Assembly (NCBI RefSeq): GCF_963678635.1
Contig: NC_087062.1
Coordinates: 43,602,395-43,666,394 of the forward strand
Direction of reading: 5' to 3'
From: Symsagittifera roscoffensis
Lineage: Eukaryota; Xenacoelomorpha; Acoela; Convolutidae
DNA: 64,000 nucleotides
Shown here piece after piece: positions 23,901 through 32,137 of the stretch. Position 1 is the first letter of the stretch. Every line of letters starts with the position of its first letter. The notes below the pieces were generated by a model that was not told where the DNA came from, did no database searches, and worked only from the letters and a program-made list of their open reading frames with translations. The translations under genes and the position numbers were made by a program.

Positions 23901-25201
23901 AAATATGTGCTAAGAGAATATTTCATCCTTCGTTGAAAATATCCAAAAAATGTGCTCTGAAGATTTATTGGTGTTGGCCCAAAAACTTTGTTTTGTTGAA
24001 AAGATCCAAAAATTGTGCTTCTTGATCGAATGCAGATGAGTTGAATGACGTGTTTCAGGTTCAGCGCCAAAATGTGGAAGATATTCAGAACAAGCTGCTG
24101 CCTATTCTGAAGAGTCTTTTTTTGAAAAAAGTGAAAAAGGAAGTAAAGCTAAAGAAAGAGTAAGTCGTCACCTTTTTCATCTGATTAATGACTAAGAGAG
24201 CATTGAATTAAGCTCCACGAACGCACTAACAGAGATCCAAAAAAGACTAGATGTTTTAAACGTTTCTTTCGCCTGTTGATTACAGAAAAAAGCGGCGTCG
24301 TATCATATTACGAAGTTCACTTTGTTCCAACCCAACTCGCCAGTGAAAGTGCTTATTTATTGGCACATTTGCTGGCATGGCATTGGCAATTAAATAGCAT
24401 CTGTTGTATCTGCTAAATTCGTGGCCAGTGTTTATGTTTTCTCAAGCCTTTATGACGCAGTTGCGTTCACGTGATACTCATCTCTAGATTGGAGCTTTGA
24501 TTCCGGCACAAAACGGGGAGTTTTTTTTTTTAATTCCTACCTTTTTTCCTTAATTCACTATTCTAATTTTTGAGAGCTACTTTTAACGGCTTTATTGCCT
24601 GTGTTTGCGGGGTGCAGCGTTGCCCGTGTAATGAAAATTCAAACAAAACATATTTTTGCGTGAGGGTTTGGTAATCGTAAATCTAAAATTTTGCAAAGAG
24701 CCAAATCTAGATATTTTAGGAGTAAAATAATGATTTTCCTGCATTTTCAAATACAGAAGTAGTGACCAAGATATGGAGTGCGCCTCCTCTACTCTTTCGT
24801 AAAATAGCTGTTTGCTCATAGAATTAATTGAAAATTCTAGAGCGAGGCGTGATTGACTTTCTGATTTTGGTGTTTAGGTTTAAGATTCTGGCTAATCAGT
24901 TGATGAGTCTGCAGTCGACGACGGAGATCAATCAACAACTTCTACAGGACGTCATGTGAGTTTCTCTACGCACACCGAAAATGATGTAAATTTATAAAAA
25001 TTCAGTGTTCTGAATATGCTTTATGGCATTACGTGAAGTTAAGCTCATTTTAAACTTATGTAATCATCACTTATGTTCATTGATTTTTTCAGATCTGCAA
25101 GAACTGCTAATGCGAGCAACATTGACGGCCTTTCTTCTCACTTCTCATCCACCAATATTTCCGTCGACAGTGACGCTGTTAGCAGTGCGCCTGAAGAATG
25201 A
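8855..25201 (+). CDS. TBK1-like: TBK1/IKK-epsilon-like serine/threonine kinase, 15 exons, 5' end missing
   Basis: The exons are 8855-8980, 9068-9197, 9395-9585, 9805-10253, 12838-13037, 19561-19708, 20208-20309, 22479-22721, 22962-23053, 23427-23463, 23537-23582, 23661-23810, 24059-24159, 24878-24955 and 25093-25201. They sum to 2,202 nt and keep one frame across all 14 junctions (733 aa plus stop). Family features in order are the catalytic lysine in 'WVAVKLY', 'HRDFKPNNIM', 'DFGAAR', an activation loop 'FGSFHGTHEYLHP', a ubiquitin-like domain, and a long helical region with a C-terminal coil. TBK1-class kinases phosphorylate IRF-type factors and autophagy adaptors in the cytosol. The length fits the vertebrate family (about 729 aa) once the missing ~28 N-terminal residues are added. 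TBK1 versus IKK-epsilon is probably meaningless here, as many invertebrates have one ancestral gene. Exon ends were chosen by frame and GT-AG consensus, without transcripts. Confidence 0.9.
9068..9197 (+). CDS. TBK1-like: Kinase exon 2: hinge and alpha-D/alpha-E
   Basis: Acceptor tttgtag, donor ACTG|gtagaa, ends in phase 1. 'VLVMELCLSGCLL' is the beta-5/hinge, and 'YGLEEQDFLGLLRDT' matches the family's alpha-E start. Confidence 0.88.
9395..9585 (+). CDS. TBK1-like: Kinase exon 3: catalytic and activation loops
   Basis: Acceptor cttcag, donor TTG|gtatgt. It contains HRD (catalytic Asp) in 'IVHRDFKPNNIM' and the metal-binding 'TDFGAAR'. The loop reads 'FGSFHGTHEYL', whose serine aligns with the activating serine (position 172 in human TBK1). 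All residues needed for catalysis are present. Confidence 0.92.
9805..10253 (+). CDS. TBK1-like: Kinase exon 4: C-lobe and start of ubiquitin-like domain
   Basis: Acceptor atttcag, donor GG|gtgaga, ends in phase 2. 'VDIWSLGVTLYHAVAGHIPF' and 'FEGCRTN' are hallmark C-lobe blocks of IKK-related kinases. 'VVIHVFVLHSGQADRIYMNS' begins the ubiquitin-like domain, as in vertebrate TBK1. Confidence 0.93.
10905..11060 (+). mobile_element. tRNA-derived SINE-like element
   Basis: Contains an A-box-like tggcaatttgcctg (10931) and a B-box-like gagttcgagtacc (10965) at tRNA-like spacing, followed by a tail (tttacacttgc ... cccgtaaacaac). The tail is shared with the arms of the fold-back element at 41670-41760 and 43690-43800, which supports a dispersed element. 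No intact tRNA fold is claimed. Confidence 0.55.
11105..11320 (+). mobile_element. Possible second SINE-like fragment
   Basis: Has a similar B-box-like gttgttcgagtaccgacagg (about 11155) followed by 'gaccttgtttttattag'. It is more diverged than its neighbour and the A box is unclear. Confidence 0.35.
11801..11817. repeat. Short hairpin motif (gcgatgcttcgcccctg), family member
   Basis: One of four related short inverted motifs of the type (G)CGAAGC..GCTTCGCC(T)CTG, others at 12685, 18789 and 42936. Two of these (12685, 18789) also share a preceding 'caagtgttc'. They may be the 3' end of a small structured transposon. Confidence 0.4.
12685..12700. repeat. Short hairpin motif (ccgaagcttggcttcg)
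   Basis: Near-palindrome preceded by 'gcaagtgttc' and followed by 'tcttctgta'. It is related to the copy at 18789 in the next intron. Confidence 0.45.
12838..13037 (+). CDS. TBK1-like: Kinase exon 5: ubiquitin-like domain
   Basis: Acceptor gaattag, donor GTAG|gttaga, phase 2 to 1. It encodes 'YSLLQSNIRRRFSIDPSTEM' and 'FPKTSNESPLVITLEFSEPF', matching the ubiquitin-like domain end with FPKT. Ending at 13037 instead of 13033 is required to keep frame with exon 6, and the alignment to vertebrate TBK1 then has no missing segment. Confidence 0.85.
13604..13676. repeat. Inverted repeat, 15-bp arms, ~40-nt loop
   Basis: tgacacttcatcagt and actgatgaagtgtc face each other, with a loop that contains no other structure I recognise. 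Confidence 0.6.
15074..15571. repeat. 260-bp tandem duplication in intron 5
   Basis: The block beginning 'cagcgaaataaaagttttac' at 15074 recurs at 15334 and stays co-linear to 'ttgtgctcttaaa' at about 15571, with scattered substitutions. Related single copies lie at about 14390-14500 and 22040-22200. Confidence 0.8.
15697..15771. repeat. Inverted repeat with 'gttgtccgata' arms
   Basis: Arms of about 29 bp (tttaagatgttgtccgataa and its inverted partner ending cttaaac) with a short loop. Half-sites occur at 16590 and 18912, so this is probably a small fold-back element with solo arms elsewhere in the intron. Confidence 0.6.
17540..18290 (+). pseudogene. Tc1/mariner-family transposase fossil
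   Basis: Plus-strand translation at 18062-18133 reads 'DLATYSPDLNPIENVWGLIK', the block around the last catalytic acidic residue of Tc1/mariner transposases (consensus SPDLNPIE.W). Upstream, 'KPGTVIVRG' and 'SNGEKYVEIMASFLL' in other frames match the segment before it. Downstream, 'SLAHSMQKRCSKLFKSK' resembles the C-terminal end. Many stops and frame changes show it is dead. Terminal repeats were not found. Confidence 0.75.
18784..18812. repeat. Short hairpin motif (gcgaagcgcagcttcacctc)
   Basis: Related to 12685 and 42936; preceded by 'caagtgttc' and followed by 'ctctgtg'. Confidence 0.45.
18975..19475 (-). repeat. R repeat copy R1 (minus orientation)
   Basis: Reverse complement of the ~0.5-kb repeat found at 21305-21768, 50407-50934 and 51256-51739. 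In element orientation it starts gactgctcgtatca, has a small hairpin (caggg..ccctg) and 'gttccgactgcc', then 'gcttacgcgttaatagcgcg', and ends near 'cttacgaaagtcg'. No ORF is shared between copies. It may be a non-autonomous DNA element. Confidence 0.8.
19561..19708 (+). CDS. TBK1-like: Kinase exon 6: start of scaffold/dimerisation helices
   Basis: Acceptor gttttcag, donor AT|gtgagt, phase 1 to 2. 'DSKKAREICADIHRIKRRIE' and 'YHSKSELIKST' align with the first long helix of the TBK1 scaffold/dimerisation domain (pattern A..A...C......Y.EL). Divergence is high, as usual for this region. Confidence 0.8.
19781..20190. mobile_element. MITE in intron 6 with ~30-bp terminal inverted repeats
   Basis: 'ctcatgcgcgaaggaccgaa' (19789) faces 'ttcggtccttcgtgcatgag' (20150). 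An internal 33-34 bp direct duplication begins 'ccgtttttatattcgg' (20008 and 20042). No coding capacity. Confidence 0.7.
20208..20309 (+). CDS. TBK1-like: Kinase exon 7: helical scaffold
   Basis: Acceptor tttttag, donor GAAAA|gtgagt, phase 2 to 2. 'NVEKLHASVQDLVEVAKAND' is a predicted amphipathic helix. Confidence 0.8.
20320..20745. mobile_element. MITE in intron 7 with ~75-bp inverted arms and a GC-rich core
   Basis: The left arm (words 'caagttccaaaatg', 'cagtcgcataag') and the right arm ('cattttggaacttatgcgac', 'aatgggaattcacca') are inverted copies. The core carries a GC-rich nested hairpin (20453-20503) that stands out in an AT-rich intron. The apparent 68-aa ORF at 20458 is a by-product of this. 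Confidence 0.7.
20453..20503. repeat. Nested GC-rich hairpin
   Basis: Outer arms agccggt/accggct enclose cgccgc-ttc-gcggcg (20479-20493). Local G+C is far above the surrounding intron. Confidence 0.75.
21305..21768 (+). repeat. R repeat copy R2 (plus orientation)
   Basis: Inverted relative to R1 and co-linear with R3 and R4: gactgctcgtatcagggcga at the left, 'aagacggattaaatctcgc' in the middle, 'ttactttcgttacgaaaatc' at the right end. Confidence 0.8.
22479..22721 (+). CDS. TBK1-like: Kinase exon 8: long scaffold helix
   Basis: Acceptor tgtttcag, donor TACAA|gtaaac, phase 2 to 2, 243 nt. It encodes heptad-rich sequence such as 'RERFQATKRELSSLDQELKH', expected for the elongated helices of the dimerisation domain. 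Confidence 0.85.
22962..23053 (+). CDS. TBK1-like: Kinase exon 9
   Basis: Acceptor tttttcag, donor GCAG|gttaat, phase 2 to 1. 'SIYSDALDLLKSIEMRERRR' is helical. No motif is recognisable beyond family position. Confidence 0.75.
23165..23231. repeat. Three copies of 'ctcatgcaaagtt' in intron 9
   Basis: At about 23166, 23187 and 23218, spaced 21 and 31 bp. Simple local duplication. Confidence 0.7.
23427..23463 (+). CDS. TBK1-like: Kinase exon 10 (micro-exon, 37 nt)
   Basis: Acceptor tttctag, donor GACAG|gttcga, phase 1 to 2, encoding 'QEEQSVDQVID' between split codons. It is accepted because exons 9 and 11 do not join in frame without it. Confidence 0.7.
23537..23582 (+). CDS. TBK1-like: Kinase exon 11 (46 nt)
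   Basis: Acceptor atttcag, donor CTGAAA|gtaagt, phase 2 to 0, 'SVLINLYNKASEHLK'. The frame bridges exons 10 and 12. Confidence 0.75.
23661..23810 (+). CDS. TBK1-like: Kinase exon 12: coiled coil
   Basis: Acceptor cctttcag, donor ACAGCA|gttaga, phase 0 to 0. 'RKDFFSTLSEVDRRVSELSS' and 'MKLRKDLNEF' align with the vertebrate segment W.R.M..LRKQL. The frame stays open past the donor, but only the 23810 end joins exon 13 in frame with a plausible donor. Confidence 0.78.
24059..24159 (+). CDS. TBK1-like: Kinase exon 13: last single-copy exon
   Basis: Acceptor gtttcag, donor AAAGA|gtaagt (near-perfect), phase 0 to 2. 'VEDIQNKLLPILKSLFLKKV' then a lysine-rich end. Its phase-2 donor fits the acceptors of all seven downstream copies of exon 14. 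Confidence 0.8.
24878..24955 (+). CDS. TBK1-like: Kinase exon 14, copy 0
   Basis: Acceptor tgtttag, donor GTCAT|gtgagt, 78 nt, phase 2 to 2 (symmetric). It encodes 'FKILANQLMSLQSTTEINQQ' and 'LLQDV', a short coil at the position of the C-terminal adaptor-binding helix of TBK1. Confidence 0.85.
25093..25201 (+). CDS. TBK1-like: Kinase exon 15 (terminal), copy 0
   Basis: Acceptor tttttcag. It encodes 'SARTANASNIDGLSSHFSST', a serine-rich tail, and ends 'SSAPEE' stop (TGATGA). Copy 0 has Asp-Gly where all other copies have Gly-Gly. Confidence 0.85.
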
Positions 25202-25742
25202 TGATTAGAACTATTTTGGCCACGTGCACAAAAACTGATGAATCGAATCCAGTACTGTAATAATTTTCTTCATGGTCTGATACCGTATTCTATGCATCAG
25301 ATCGAAAAGCAAGCTGGATGTGTTCGTTTATGATGATATTGGTTATTGATGAAATTTTGATTAGAGGAAGAGAAGAACATTTAATTTTTTAAATATATAG
25401 TAGCATTTACTTCAATTCAATGTTAGTTAATTTAGAGTTCTTTCAAGTAATGACTGGATTAAGTAATCGGATGTCCTCAAAAGTAAGTCTGGAAAAATGA
25501 GCTTTTATTCTGGTCTCTTAATTATGTGTAATGTTTTTAAACAAAAAATTCCATCAGCTGCAAATGAAAAGCAAATCTTTCTTAATTCCTGTTTGATAAA
25601 AACGTATAATGAAAATATATGGGATCGGGTTATTTTATTTTTTATTTTGAAATTGTGGGTGGAATTTTTGACCTATATTTTTGAATTGTTGACATTCTCA
25701 AAAACAACCGTTCCAAAGCTAAAATGCTGAATTCAATGGATT

Positions 25743-26330
25743 GAGCAGGTTGTGGGAAGCTCCCCTGTATTAGCGGCAACGCCCAATTTTTTTTGCACGA
25801 AAAGTTATGGCCCTCAGAAAAGTCAAATTATCGATTTTTTTTTACCGTTTTTTGAAACTTGGTTTTTTTTCTCAAAAACTAACTGCCAGAATCTGAGATT
25901 TTTGGCTGAATGAGTAGGAGTTGTGGAAAGCTACCTTGCATACGCTGCTGCGCCCAATTTTTTTGACACAAAAAGTTTTGGCCCTCAGAAATGTCAAATT
26001 TTCGATTTTTTTCCTGTTTTTAACTTTTTGACTTTTCTTAAAAACTACCCTCCCAAATCAGATTTTGGTTTCCATAGGAAAACGGGTTATGGGAAGCCCA
26101 CTAAATGATTGGTAAATGGTTGCGCCTAAATTTCATACAAAAGTTATGACCCTCGGAAAAGTCAGTTTTGATTTCTTGTCCGGTTTTTCGAAACCTTTTG
26201 ACTCCTCTCGAAAACAACTCAATCTAATATCAAAGGTTCAATCACGGCAATAGTTTGTGGGAAGCCTTCCTGCAAAAGATGCTACGCTCTAAAATTTGTT
26301 CGTAAAAATTCTGAGAAAAATCTTTGGGAA
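25743..26330. repeat. Four diverged ~170-bp sub-repeats in each array unit (described in unit 0)
   Basis: The pattern gt(t/a)(g/a)tgg(g/a)aagc recurs at about 25750, 25919, 26087 and 26248. Three of the four are followed by 'aaagtta/ttgnccctcnga'. The same block sits in every unit, so the sub-repeats predate the amplification. Confidence 0.8.
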
Positions 26331-27189
26331 AATTCCAAAATCACAAAAATTTCACTCTTATTTCAATCCGGACAAAATCCGGGCTGCTTCAAATTATCCG
26401 GACAAAACTTGAAACTTGAAGGGCGTTTTTCTCAAAATGAAGAGTACAGCAATAGCTTAGAATTTCACTTGAATTATCATACTGCAAATTATATTGCGAA
26501 GTTTGCAATCAAAACTGGAACCCAAAAATGGTGCATTATGGCTTTTTTTCAGTTAATCAATAATTACGCATAAATTGCTAAGTTAATCTAAACAAAACTC
26601 TAAAAGCCTCTCACACAGCCCAATAACTATTGAATACATTTTTCGAAAGATTGAACGAATCGGTTGAAATTTGTTTTTTTCGAGTCTTATATAATATAAA
26701 TGACATTTTTGTTGTATCTGCTAAATTCATGGCTAGTGTTTATGTTTTTTCAAGCCTGTTTGATGCAGTTGCGTTGACGTGATACTCCTAATCTCTAGGT
26801 CGGAGCTTTGATTCCGGCCGAAAACGCGAGTTTTCTTTTTTAATTCCTACCTTTTTTCCTTAATTCACTATTCTAATTTTTCAGAGCTATATTTAACGGC
26901 TTTATTGCCTGTGTTTGCGGAGTGCAGCGTTGCCCGTGTATAGAAAATTCAAACGAAACGGGATTTTGTGTGAGGAATTGGTAATCGTAAATCTAAAATT
27001 TTGCAAGGAGAGCCAACTCTAGATATTTTAGGAGCAATATAATGATTTTCCTGCATTTTCAAATACAGAAGTAGTGACCACGATATGGAGTGCGCCTCCT
27101 CTACTCTTTCGTAAATTAGCTGTTTGCTCATAGAATTAATTAAAAATTCTAGAGCGAGGCGTGATTGACTTTCTGATTTTGGTGTTTAG

Positions 27190-27513
27190 GTTTAAGATTC
27201 TGGCTAATCAGTTGATGAGTCTGCAGTCGACGACGGAGATCAATCAGCAACTTCTACAGGACGTCATGTGAGTTTCTCTACGCACACCGGAAATGATGTA
27301 AATTTATAAAATTTCAGTGTTCTGAATATGCTTTATGGCATTACGTGAAGTTAAGCTCATTTTAAACTTATGTAATCATCACTTATGTTCATTGATTTTT
27401 TCAGATCCGCAAGAACTGCTAATGCGAGCAACATAGGCGGCCTTTCTTCTCACTTCTCATCCACCAATATTTCCGTCGACAGTGACGCTGTTAGCAGTGC
27501 GCCTGAAGAATGA
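27190..27513 (+). CDS. Duplicate terminal exon pair, copy 1
   Basis: Exon 14' 27190-27267 and exon 15' 27405-27513, with intact acceptors, donor and stop. Differences from copy 0 are CAA to CAG, TCT to TCC, ATT to ATA (all silent) and GAC to GGC (Asp to Gly). Subtype A. Confidence 0.8.
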
Positions 27514-29500
27514 TGATTAGAACTATTTTGGCCACGTGCACAAAAACTGATGAATCGAATCCAGTACTGTAATAATTTTCTTCATGGTCTGATATCGTAT
27601 TCTATGCATCAGATCGAAAAGCAAGCTGGATGTGTTCGTTTATGATGATATTGGTTATTGATGAAATTTTGATTAGAGGAAGAGAAGAACATTTAATTTT
27701 TTAAATATATAGTAGCATTTACTTCAATTCAATGTTAGTTAATTTAGAGTTCTTTCAAGTAATGACTGGATTAAGTAATCGGATGTCCTCAAAAGTAAGT
27801 CTGGAAAAATGAGCTTTTATTCTGGTCTCTTAATTATGTGTAATGTTTTTAAACAAAAAATTCCATCAGCTGCAAATGAAAAGCAAATCTTTCTTAATTC
27901 CTGTTTGATAAAAACGTATAATGAAAATATATGGGATCGGGTTATTTTATTTTTTATTTTGAAATTGTGGGTGGAATTTTTGACCTATATTTTTGAATTG
28001 TTGACATTCTCAAAAACAACCGTTCCAAAGCTAAAATGCTGAATTCAATGGATTGAGCAGGTTGTGGGAAGCTCCCCTGTATTAGCGGCAACGCCCAATT
28101 TTTTTTGCACGAAAAGTTATGGCCCTCAGAAAAGTCAAATTATCGATTTTTTTTTACCGTTTTTTGAAACTTGTTTTTTTTTCTCAAAAACTAACTGCCA
28201 GAATCTGAGATTTTTGGCTGAATGAGTAGGAGTTGTGGAAAGCTACCTTGCATACGCTGCTGCGCCCAAATTTTTTGACACAAAAAGTTTTGGCCCTCAG
28301 AAATGTCAAATTTTCGATTTTTTTCCTGTTTTTAACTTTTTGACTTTTCTTAAAAACTACCCTCCCAAATCAGATTTTGGTTTCCATAGGAAAACGGGTT
28401 ATGGGAAGCCCACTAAATGATTGGTAAATGGTTGCGCCTAAATTTCATACAAAAGTTATGACCCTCGGAAAAGTCAGTTTTGATTTCTTGTCCGGTTTTT
28501 CGAAACCTTTTGACTCCTCTCGAAAACAACTCAATCTAATATCAAAGGTTCAATCACGGCAATAGTTTGTGGGAAGCCTTCCTGCAAAAGATGCTACGCT
28601 CTAAAATTTGTTCGTAAAAATTCTGAGAAAAATCTTTGGGAAAATTCCAAAATCACAAAAATTTCACTCTTATTTCAATCCGGACAAAATCCGGGCTGCT
28701 TCAAATTATCCGGACAAAACTTGAAACTTGAAGGGCGTTTTTCTCAAAATGAAGAGTACAGCAATAGCTTAGAATTTCACCGGAATTATCATACTGCAAA
28801 TTATATTGCGAAGTTTGCAATCAAAACTGGAACCCAAAAATGGTTCATTATGGCTTTTTTTCAGTTAATCAATAATTACGCATAAATTGCTAAGTTAATC
28901 TAAACAAAACTCTAAAAGCCTCTCACACAGCCCAATAACTATTGAAAACATTTTTCGAAAGATTGAACGAATCGGTTGAAATTTGTTTTTTCGAGTCTTA
29001 TATAATATAAATGACATTTTTGTTGTATCTGCTAAATTCATGGCTAGTGTTTATGTTTTTTCAAGCCTGTTTGATGCAGTTGCGTTGACGTGATACTCCT
29101 AATCTCTAGGTCGGAGCTTTGATTCCGGCCGAAAACGGGAGTTTTCTTTTTTAATTCCTACCTTTTTTCCTTAATTCACTATTCTAATTTTTCAGAGCTA
29201 TATTTAACGGCTTTATTGCCTGTGTTTGCGGAGTGCAGCGTTGCCCGTGTATAGAAAATTCAAACGAAACGGGATTTTGTGTGAGGAATTGGTAATCGTA
29301 AATCTAAAATTTTGCAAGGAGAGCCAACTCTAGATATTTTAGGAGCAATATAATGATTTTCCTGCATTTTCAAATACAGAAGTAGTGACCACGATATGGA
29401 GTGCGCCTCCTCTACTCTTTCGTAAATTAGCTGTTTGCTCATAGAATTAATTAAAAATTCTAGAGCGAGGCGTGATTGACTTTCTGATTTTGGTGTTTAG

Positions 29501-29824
29501 GTTTAAGATTCTGGCTAATCAGTTGATGAGTCTGCAGTCGACGACGGAGATCAATCAGCAACTTCTACAGGACGTCATGTGAGTTTCTCTACGCACACCG
29601 GAAATGATGTAAATTTATAAAATTTCAGTGTTCTGAATATGCTTTATGGCATTACGTGAAGTTAAGCTCATTTTAAACTTATGTAATCATCACTTATGTT
29701 CATTGATTTTTTCAGATCCGCAAGAACTGCTAATGCGAGCAACATAGGCGGCCTTTCTTCTCACTTCTCATCCACCAATATTTCCGTCGACAGTGACGCT
29801 GTTAGCAGTGCGCCTGAAGAATGA
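29501..29824 (+). CDS. Duplicate terminal exon pair, copy 2
   Basis: Exon 14' 29501-29578 and exon 15' 29716-29824. Coding sequence is the same as copy 1; subtype B 3' flank. Confidence 0.8.
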
Positions 29825-31813
29825 TGATTAGAACTATTTTGGCCACGTGCACAAAAACTGATGAATCGAATCCTGTAATGTAATAATTTTCTTCATGATC
29901 TGATACCGTATTCTATGCATGAGATCGAAAAGCAGGCTGGATGTGTTCGTTTATGATGATATTGGTTATTGATGAAGTTTTAATTATAGAAAGAGAAGAA
30001 CATTTAATTTTTTAAATATATAGTAGCATTTACTTCAATTCAATGTTAGTTAATTTTGAGTTCTTTCAAGTAATGACTGGATAAAGTCATCGGATGTCCT
30101 CAAAAGTAAGTCTGGAAAAAAGAGCTTTTATTCTGGTCTCTTAATAATGTGTAATGTTTTTAAACAAAAAATTCCATCAGCTGCAAATGAAAAGCAAATC
30201 TTTCTTAATTCTTGTTAAAAACGTATAATGAAAATATATGGGATCGGGTTATTTTATTTTGAAATTGTGGGTGGAATTTTTTGACATAAATTTTTGAATT
30301 GTTGACATTCTCAAAAACAACCGTTCCAAAGCAAAAATGCTGAGATCAGTGGATAGAGCAGGTTAAGGGAAGATCTCCTGTAAAAGCGGCAACGCCAAAT
30401 TTTTTTTTGCACAAAATTTATGTCCCTCAGAAAAGTCAAATTATCGAATTATCGATTTTTTTTTACCGTTTTTTGAAACTTTGATTTTTCTCAACAACAA
30501 ACTGCCAGAATCTGAGATTTTTGGCTCAAGGAGTAGAAGGAGTTGTCGAAAGCCACCTTGTATACGCGGCAGCGCCAAATTTTCTGACACAAAAAGTTTT
30601 CGCCCTCAGAAATGTCAAATTTTCGATTTTTTTTCCGTTTTTTAATTTTTTGACTTTTCTCAAAAACTATCCTCCCAAATCAGATTTTTGGTTTCCATAG
30701 GAAAATGGTTGTGGGAAAACCCACTAAATAAATGGTAAATGGTTGCGCCTAAATTTCATACAAAAGTTATTACCCTCGGAAAAGTCATTGTTTTGATTTC
30801 TTGTCAGGTTTTTTTAAACCTTTTGACTCCTCTCGAAAACAACTCAATCTAATATCAAAGGTTCAATCACGGTAATAGTTTGTGGGAAGCCTTCCTGCAA
30901 AAGATGCTTCGCTCTAAAATTTGTTCGTAAAAATTCTGAGAAAAATCTTTGGGAAAATTCCAAAATCACAAAAATTTCACTCTTATTTCAATCCGGACAA
31001 AATCCGGGCTGCTTCAAATTATCCGGACAAAACTTGAAACTTGAAGGGCGTTTTTCTCAAAATGAAGAGTACAGCAATAGCTTAGAATTTCACCGGAATT
31101 ATCATACTGCAAATTATATTGCGAAGTTTGCAATCAAAACTGGAACCCAAAAATGGTTCATTATGGCTTTTTTTCAGTTAATCAATAATTACGCATAAAT
31201 TGCTAAGTTAATCTAAACAAAACTCTAAAAGCCTCTCACACAGCCCAATAACTATTGAATACATTTTTCGAAAGATTGAACGAATCGGTTGAAATTTGTT
31301 TTTTCGAGTCTTACATAATATAAATGACATTTTTGTTGTATCTGCTAAATTCATGGCTAGTGTTTATGTTTTTTCAAGCCTGTTTGATGCAGTTGCGTTG
31401 ACGTGATACTCCTAATCTCTAGGTCGGAGCTTTGATTCCGGCCGAAAACGGGAGTTTTCTTTTTTAATTCCTACCTTTTTTCCTTAATTCACTATTCTAA
31501 TTTTTCAGAGCTATATTTAACGGCTTTATTGCCTGTGTTTGCGGAGTGCAGCGTTGCCCGTGTATAGAAAATTCAAACGAAACGGGATTTTGTGTGAGGA
31601 ATTGGTAATCGTAAATCTAAAATTTTGCAAGGAGAGCCAACTCTAGATATTTTAGGAGCAATATAATGATTTTCCTGCATTTTCAAATACAGAAGTAGTG
31701 ACCACGATATGGAGTGCGCCTCCTCTACTCTTTCGTAAATTAGCTGTTTGCTCATAGAATTAATTAAAAATTCTAGAGCGAGGCGTGATTGACTTTCTGA
31801 TTTTGGTGTTTAG

Positions 31814-32137
31814 GTTTAAGATTCTGGCTAATCAGTTGATGAGTCTGCAGTCGACGACGGAGATCAATCAGCAACTTCTACAGGACGTCATGTGAGTTTC
31901 TCTACGCACACCGGAAATGATGTAAATTTATAAAATTTCAGTGTTCTGAATATGCTTTATGGCATTACGTGAAGTTAAGCTCATTTTAAACTTATGTAAT
32001 CATCACTTATGTTCATTGATTTTTTCAGATCCGCAAGAACTGCTAATGCGAGCAACATAGGCGGCCTTTCTTCTCACTTCTCATCCACCAATATTTCCGT
32101 CGACAGTGACGCTGTTAGCAGTGCGCCTGAAGAATGA
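31814..32137 (+). CDS. Duplicate terminal exon pair, copy 3
   Basis: Exon 14' 31814-31891 and exon 15' 32029-32137. Coding sequence same as copy 1; subtype B flank. Confidence 0.8.

Noticed and set aside
25497-28042. Repeated 77-aa and 61-aa frames in the array units (25497, 25923, 27809, 28235, 34750, 35176)
   Set aside because: They lie in the 3' flank and sub-repeats, are broken in subtype B units by small indels (for example ATG to AAG), and have no protein-like pattern. Copies are similar only because the units are.
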